From Actinocrinis sp046724665 (GTDB lineage Bacteria; Actinomycetota; Actinomycetes; Streptomycetales; Catenulisporaceae), in the NCBI GenBank assembly GCA_046724665.1, contig JBKOWZ010000001.1, positions 1-9,332 of the forward strand: a stretch of DNA of 9,332 nt, written 5' to 3'. Numbering within the stretch: the stretch's first letter is position 1; the number at the start of each line of letters is the position of its first letter. Shown here in pieces: positions 6,284 through 9,332 of this stretch. The notes below the pieces were generated by a model. The model saw only the letters and a program-made list of their open reading frames with translations. It did not search any database and had not been told where the DNA came from. A program made the translations under genes and the position numbers.

Positions 6284-7222
6284 CTACAACCACGCGTCCG
6301 GCAGGCCGTCAAGGCGTCGCAGGATGACGCCCTCGCGCAGCGCCCACGGGCAGATGTCCACGTAGTCGGCTTCGAACAGGTCGAGCGCGGCGTCGGCCAC
6401 GATCGCCCCGGCCAGCAGCTGTCCGGCGCGGCCGGGCGAGACGCCGGGCAGTTCGGCACGCTCCGAGGCGTTCATCCTGGCCAGCTTGGGCAGCCACTCC
6501 AGCAGGTCCGCGCGGTTGAGGCGGCGGACGACGTAGGAGCCCTCGGCGCTCGGCGCGGCCCCGCACACCCGGGCCAGCTGCCGGAAGGTCTTCGAGGTCG
6601 CCACTACCCGGTCCGGCCGGCCGAAGCGGATCAGGTCGCCGACGACCTTCGCGATGCCGCTGCGCACGTGGCGCCGCAGCGCGCGCACGGAATCGTCGTC
6701 CGGCGGGTCGTCGGGCAGCCAGTCCTTGGTCAGCCGGGCGGCGCCGAACGGGGTGGACCGGGCGACCTCCGGCATCTCGTCGAACCCGGACGCCATCTCG
6801 AGCGAGCCGCCGCCGATGTCCAGCACCAGCAGCCGGCCGGAGGACCAGCCGAACCAGCGGCGCACGGCCAGGAAGGTGAGCTGCGCCTCCGCCTCGCCGT
6901 CGAGCACGGCCAGGCGCAGCCCGGTGCGCTCCTGGATGTCGCGCAGGATCTGCTCGCCGTTGGCCGCGTCGCGGATGGCCGAGGTGGCGAAGCCGATGAA
7001 CTCCTCGACCCCCTTGTCCTCGGCTATGGAGACGCATTCGGAGACGAAGGACTCGAGCCGCTCGGCCCCGTCCGCGGAGATGGTGCCGTCCTCGCCGATC
7101 AGCCCCACCAGGTGCAGCTCGATCTTGTGCGAGAACGCCGGCAGCGGCCGCGCTCCCTGGTGTGCGTCCACCACGAGCAGGTGGACGGTGTTCGAACCGA
7201 TGTCCAGCACCCCTAGCCGCAT
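6284..7222 (-). CDS. ppx: Exopolyphosphatase / Ppx-GppA family phosphatase, short actinobacterial form
   Basis: Cytoplasmic actin-fold phosphatase, 312 residues, predicted to hydrolyse terminal phosphate from inorganic polyphosphate and possibly the 5' phosphate of pppGpp; specificity cannot be read from sequence. Landmarks are phosphate-1 loop DIGSNTVHLLV (7-17), GFATSAIRDAANGE (77-90), Glu110 in DGEAEAQLTF (108-117) as the expected catalytic base, phosphate-2 loop LDIGGGSLEM (134-143), VVATSKTFRQLAR (206-218), LPGVSPGRAGQLLAGA (258-273) and CPWALREGVILRRLD (291-305). The protein ends after the actin-like domains, so it lacks the C-terminal HD-like and extra domains of the roughly 510-residue E. 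coli PPX. This is usual for actinobacterial short Ppx. The open frame continues upstream to 7567, but homology begins exactly at ATG 7222, and TAACGT is seven bases before it. Divergent from the cysteine-rich gene; first gene of the likely ppx-isomerase-proC run. Confidence 0.93.
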   Translation of the reverse strand: MRLGVLDIGSNTVHLLVVDAHQGARPLPAFSHKIELHLVGLIGEDGTISADGAERLESFVSECVSIAEDKGVEEFIGFATSAIRDAANGEQILRDIQERTGLRLAVLDGEAEAQLTFLAVRRWFGWSSGRLLVLDIGGGSLEMASGFDEMPEVARSTPFGAARLTKDWLPDDPPDDDSVRALRRHVRSGIAKVVGDLIRFGRPDRVVATSKTFRQLARVCGAAPSAEGSYVVRRLNRADLLEWLPKLARMNASERAELPGVSPGRAGQLLAGAIVADAALDLFEADYVDICPWALREGVILRRLDGLPDAWL

Positions 7223-7229
7223 ACTCGCG

Positions 7230-7235
7230 ACGTTA
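7230..7235 (-). promoter_or_regulatory. -10 element of a probable leaderless promoter (ppx)
   Basis: TAACGT on the minus strand, then CGCGAGT, then ATG at 7222 (seven-base gap). There is no Shine-Dalgarno. The 10-bp palindrome cgagcgctcg (7241-7250) lies in the spacer just upstream, where a bound repressor would block RNA polymerase. A further small dyad, ggtga-tct-tcacc, is at 7267-7279. Confidence 0.5.
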
Positions 7236-7295
7236 GCCCACGAGCGCTCGCGCCGCTGGTAGTGGGGGTGATCTTCACCGAATCGAGGCATTGCG

Positions 7296-7338
7296 AGACG
7301 GTGTGCCGCGACGCTGTGACAAGACGGTGTGACAAGAC
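7296..7338. repeat. 13-bp imperfect tandem repeat in the divergent promoter region
   Basis: Three consecutive 13-base units with consensus agacggtgtgaca (7296-7308, 7309-7321, 7322-7334), followed by a partial fourth unit agac. Units 2 and 3 share tgtgacaagac; units 1 and 3 share agacggtgtg. A period of 13 bases is not a whole number of helical turns. The array sits centrally between the ppx and cysteine-rich gene promoters, so it may be a shared binding site, or merely slippage-derived DNA. Confidence 0.6.
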
Positions 7339-7345
7339 AAAGAAT

Positions 7346-7359
7346 TCCGGCGCGCCGGA
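7346..7359. promoter_or_regulatory. 14-bp perfect palindrome at the -35 region of the cysteine-rich gene
   Basis: tccggcgcgccgga reads identically on both strands. It ends 23 bases before the TAGGCT -10 of the plus-strand gene, so it abuts the expected -35 position, a usual place for an operator. GC-rich palindromes arise easily in such a genome, so the function is tentative. Confidence 0.35.
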
Positions 7360-7382
7360 TAGTCGGTTCGCCGGACCGCTCA

Positions 7383-7388
7383 TAGGCT
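7383..7388 (+). promoter_or_regulatory. -10 element of a probable leaderless promoter (cysteine-rich gene)
   Basis: TAGGCT followed by six bases (gatgcc) and then the GTG start at 7395. There is no Shine-Dalgarno in the preceding 20 bases and no clear TTGAC -35. It is one of five such arrangements in the window. Confidence 0.5.
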
Positions 7389-7394
7389 GATGCC

Positions 7395-8150
7395 GTGCCC
7401 GAGGTACCCCTGGACTTCCCCCGAGCGTGGGTCGAGTTCCCCGACCCCGCCGACTCCGAGCAGGTCTTCCGCGCGGATCTGACCTGGCTGTGCTCGCGTT
7501 GGCGGTGCATCTGGGGGTCGGGCTGCCAGGGCATCCACGCCGGGCGGCCCGACGACGGCTGCTGCACGCTCGGCGCGCACTACTCCGACTCGGCGGACGA
7601 GAAGCGGGTCAAGCAGGCCGCCCGCAGGCTGACCCCGGACACGTGGCAGTTCCACGACGAGGCGGCCAAACGCGGCGGCCGGCTGTCGATCAGCGAGACC
7701 GACCAGGACGGCGACCGGCGCACCCGCGTGCACGAGGGCGCGTGCATCTTCCTGAACCGGCCCGGCTTCTCCGGCGGCGCGGGGTGCGCGCTGCACGCGC
7801 TGGCGCTGCGCGAGGACCGCCACCCGCTGGAGACCAAGCCGGACGTCTGCTGGCAGCTGCCGATCCGCCGCACCTACGACTGGATCGAGCGGGCCGACGA
7901 CAGCAAGATCCTCGTCGTCACGATCGGCGAGTACGACCGGCGCGGCTGGGGGCCCGGCGGCCACGAGCTCAACTGGTGGTGCACCGGCAATACCGAAGCG
8001 CACGTCGCCGCCGATCCTGTGTACATCTCCTACGCTCCCGAACTCGTCGAGTTGATGGGGCGAGCCGCGTATGACGTACTCGCGCGGTTCTGCGCCGCCC
8101 ACCTCGCCTCGAAGGTCCCGGTCGCCCGGCATCCGGCATCACGCGAGTAG
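7395..8150 (+). CDS. Conserved actinobacterial cysteine-rich protein, probable metal or Fe-S binding
   Basis: A 251-residue soluble protein, with no signal peptide or membrane helix. From memory, close homologues lie next to ppx in Streptomyces and are annotated as hypothetical. It has ten cysteines: 33, 38, 44, 56, 57, 117, 131, 152, 196 and 233. The blocks around them look strongly conserved: WLCSRWRCIWGSGCQGI (31-47), RPDDGCCTLGAHYSD (51-65), GACIFLNRPGFSGGAGCALH (115-134), ETKPDVCWQLPIRRTYDW (146-163), GEYDRRGWGPGGHELNWWC (178-196). The spacing resembles the YkgJ/DUF3109-type cysteine clusters thought to bind Zn or Fe-S; that relationship is my inference. The invariant-looking Trp/Arg/Tyr residues suggest an enzyme rather than a simple chelator. 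The start is GTG 7395, supported by the TAGGCT -10 six bases upstream and by an N-terminus matching the family. Its stop is only three bases from the convergent gene's stop. No function is assigned. Confidence 0.88.
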   Translation: MPEVPLDFPRAWVEFPDPADSEQVFRADLTWLCSRWRCIWGSGCQGIHAGRPDDGCCTLGAHYSDSADEKRVKQAARRLTPDTWQFHDEAAKRGGRLSISETDQDGDRRTRVHEGACIFLNRPGFSGGAGCALHALALREDRHPLETKPDVCWQLPIRRTYDWIERADDSKILVVTIGEYDRRGWGPGGHELNWWCTGNTEAHVAADPVYISYAPELVELMGRAAYDVLARFCAAHLASKVPVARHPASRE

Positions 8151-8153
8151 CCG

Positions 8154-9332
8154 TCAGCGACTACCGGTGGCTGCCGCCGTGCCGCTCGGCTCGGAGGGTG
8201 ACGCGCTGCCGCCAGCGCTATGCGACGGGCCCGCACCCGTCGTGGACGGGCTGACCTTGCCCGCCGAGGACGAACCGGAGCTCGGCGTCGGCGTGGGCGT
8301 GGGCGTCGAACCGGGGGACGGCGGAGCGCTGGACTGGCCGGGCGAACTCGGCGACGCGCTCGCGGAGGGCGGTGCACTGGTGGCCGACGAGGTCGGCGCG
8401 GGGGTGGAACCGTACCCGCCGTGCAACGTGACGACCGTGCCGCCCGGCGAGAAGGTCACGGTGCTCGTCCACGGACCGGAAGGCGCGCCACTCGTCGCGG
8501 TCGCGACGACCGCCTGGGACCGGCCGGCGGCGAGCGTGCCAGAGCTCTGACTCAGCGTGATCCACCGGTCGCGCGGCACGGCGCTCCAGGCGATCGGCAC
8601 GCTGCCGACATTGCGCAGCAGGATCGTGACACTGCGCGAATCCGCCGAGCGCTGGTTGACGCTGACCCGGAAGTCGGCGGGATTCACGCCGTGCCCGGAC
8701 GTCGGCGCCGCCGTACTGTGGCCCCCGCCGCCGACGACGAGCCCGGGTGCCCGCGTCGGACCGTTCGCACCGACGCCGAGCGCGTTCGGCACGTGCGGAC
8801 CGGTCAGCTCGCCGGGCGCCGGAGGCGTACTCACGGAGACGGACAGTCCGTCGGTACCACCCAGCGCATCGGCAGGATCCTGCGTGGGCGCGGAGTCGGC
8901 GAGTTGGTGCGAGTGGTTGTCGGACACGGCGCCCAGCAGCGCGGCGGAAGCGGCCGCGGCAACGCCCACGGCACCGAGCGCGGCGGCAGACAGCACGGCT
9001 TGCCGCATCGGCCGCGACTTGTGCCGAGGCCGCGATCGCGGCTTCGACTGCGACTGCGACTGCGACTGCGACTCCAGCTTGCCACTCCCGGCATCCGTAG
9101 CCGCCTCGGCGCCTTCACCGGTGTCGCCACCCACGTTCGGCGCACGGAATGCGAAGCGGCCCGAGGGTGTCGAGATGAAACCAGCACGCTCGCCAGAACG
9201 CCGCGATTGTCGCGTCTCGGCGACGTCCGACGCAGCAGCCGCAGCATCGGGTGCGTTACTCGGTCGCCAGACCATCGTCGTATCAGGAGGCAGAACACGC
9301 GCTGCCCAACTCCCAGCTGTGCGGTACACGCC
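8154..9332 (-). CDS. Membrane-anchored BACON/Ig-like domain protein, probably N-terminally cut by window edge
   Basis: The frame is open from the TGA at 8154-8156 to the right edge. A GTG at 9329 would give 391 residues, but the frame continues upstream, so the true start is probably outside. Regions, numbered from that GTG: polar Ala/Arg-rich N-terminus; Ser-Gln repeat (87-95); basic cluster KPRSRPRHKSRPMR (96-109); transmembrane helix (about 111-134); a Gly/Pro-rich linker; a beta-rich domain (about 216-308) with LLRNVGSVPIAWS and WITLSQSSGTLAAG, characteristic of BACON/immunoglobulin-like folds; and a Pro/Ser/Thr tail (310-391). The basic flank predicts a cytoplasmic N-terminus and a surface-exposed C-terminus. 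From memory, Streptomyces BACON proteins of this layout carry a degenerate sigma-factor-like region before the helix, which would lie beyond the window. The role is unknown; cell-wall or carbohydrate interaction is possible. Confidence 0.8.
   Translation of the reverse strand, partial: GVYRTAGSWAARVLPPDTTMVWRPSNAPDAAAAASDVAETRQSRRSGERAGFISTPSGRFAFRAPNVGGDTGEGAEAATDAGSGKLESQSQSQSQSKPRSRPRHKSRPMRQAVLSAAALGAVGVAAAASAALLGAVSDNHSHQLADSAPTQDPADALGGTDGLSVSVSTPPAPGELTGPHVPNALGVGANGPTRAPGLVVGGGGHSTAAPTSGHGVNPADFRVSVNQRSADSRSVTILLRNVGSVPIAWSAVPRDRWITLSQSSGTLAAGRSQAVVATATSGAPSGPWTSTVTFSPGGTVVTLHGGYGSTPAPTSSATSAPPSASASPSSPGQSSAPPSPGSTPTPTPTPSSGSSSAGKVSPSTTGAGPSHSAGGSASPSEPSGTAAATGSR
8284..8307. repeat. 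Hexanucleotide repeat encoding the Thr-Pro run
   Basis: Four 6-base units, ggcgtc-ggcgtg-ggcgtg-ggcgtc, in the minus-strand gene. They encode the TPTPTPTP segment of the extracellular Pro/Ser/Thr tail. Length change by slippage would keep the frame. Confidence 0.7.
9045..9073. repeat. Hexanucleotide repeat encoding the Ser-Gln run
   Basis: Four perfect copies of cgactg plus a partial fifth (cgact). Read on the minus strand they encode alternating Ser and Gln in the predicted cytoplasmic segment just before the basic cluster and membrane helix. Slippage would change the number of Ser-Gln pairs without a frameshift. Confidence 0.85.

Noticed and set aside
7296..7338. Tandem repeat considered as a CRISPR or PhoP box
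   Set aside because: Units are 13 bases and contiguous with no spacers, so it is not CRISPR. Sequence and period do not match the 11-bp PhoP direct repeat that I know.
7223..7567. N-terminal extension of Ppx to 7567
   Set aside because: Ppx homology starts at MRLGVLDIGSNT (7222), the extension has no family similarity, and it overlaps the divergent gene and both promoters.
7380..8132. 250-residue minus-strand open frame opposite the cysteine-rich gene
   Set aside because: Composition is Ala/Val/Gly/Arg-rich with no motif, whereas the plus-strand frame has conserved cysteine blocks and a promoter at the right distance.

Overview
The window is very GC-rich, with codon third positions dominated by G and C, frequent GTG and TTG starts, and few recognisable Shine-Dalgarno sites. 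Gene content and order (phosphatase-annotated gene, TIM-barrel isomerase, proC, a Ppx/GppA phosphatase, a cysteine-rich protein and a BACON-type membrane protein) resemble Streptomyces and related high-GC actinomycetes as I remember them. This is chromosomal, mostly core sequence. I see no insertion sequence, phage gene, CRISPR array, tRNA or rRNA.

Layout. Positions 1-628 (minus) hold the N-terminal 209 codons of an actinobacterial protein usually annotated as a phosphatase; the gene runs off the left edge. Positions 734-4094 (minus) hold a compact tripartite ABC exporter. It is transcribed in the order lipoprotein adaptor (HlyD/MacA/YknX type), ATPase (MacB/LolD/YknY type), FtsX-like permease (MacB/YknZ type), and the two junctions are 4-base stop/start overlaps. 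A 252-base spacer with a strong 12-bp hairpin separates it from proC (4347-5231, pyrroline-5-carboxylate reductase). Upstream of proC on the same strand lie a sugar phosphate isomerase/epimerase-like TIM-barrel gene (5254-6177) and a short exopolyphosphatase (6284-7222). The ppx-isomerase-proC run probably forms one transcription unit with an additional internal promoter.

Positions 7223-7394 form a divergent promoter region rich in dyads and 13-bp tandem repeats. On the plus strand, 7395-8150 encodes a conserved cysteine-rich protein, probably metal- or Fe-S-binding. It converges, with only 3 bases between stop codons, on a membrane-anchored BACON-like protein (8154 to the right edge, minus) that is probably cut at its N-terminus.

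The most coherent unexpected signal is regulatory. Five genes preceded by intergenic DNA each have a TAnnnT -10 hexamer exactly 6 or 7 bases before a start codon and no Shine-Dalgarno, the layout of leaderless transcription. Only proC, downstream in its operon, has a clear ribosome-binding site. I do not see a convincing undescribed multi-gene system. The least characterised parts are the cysteine-rich protein, the BACON membrane protein, the phosphatase-annotated gene, and the exporter, whose substrate is unknown.
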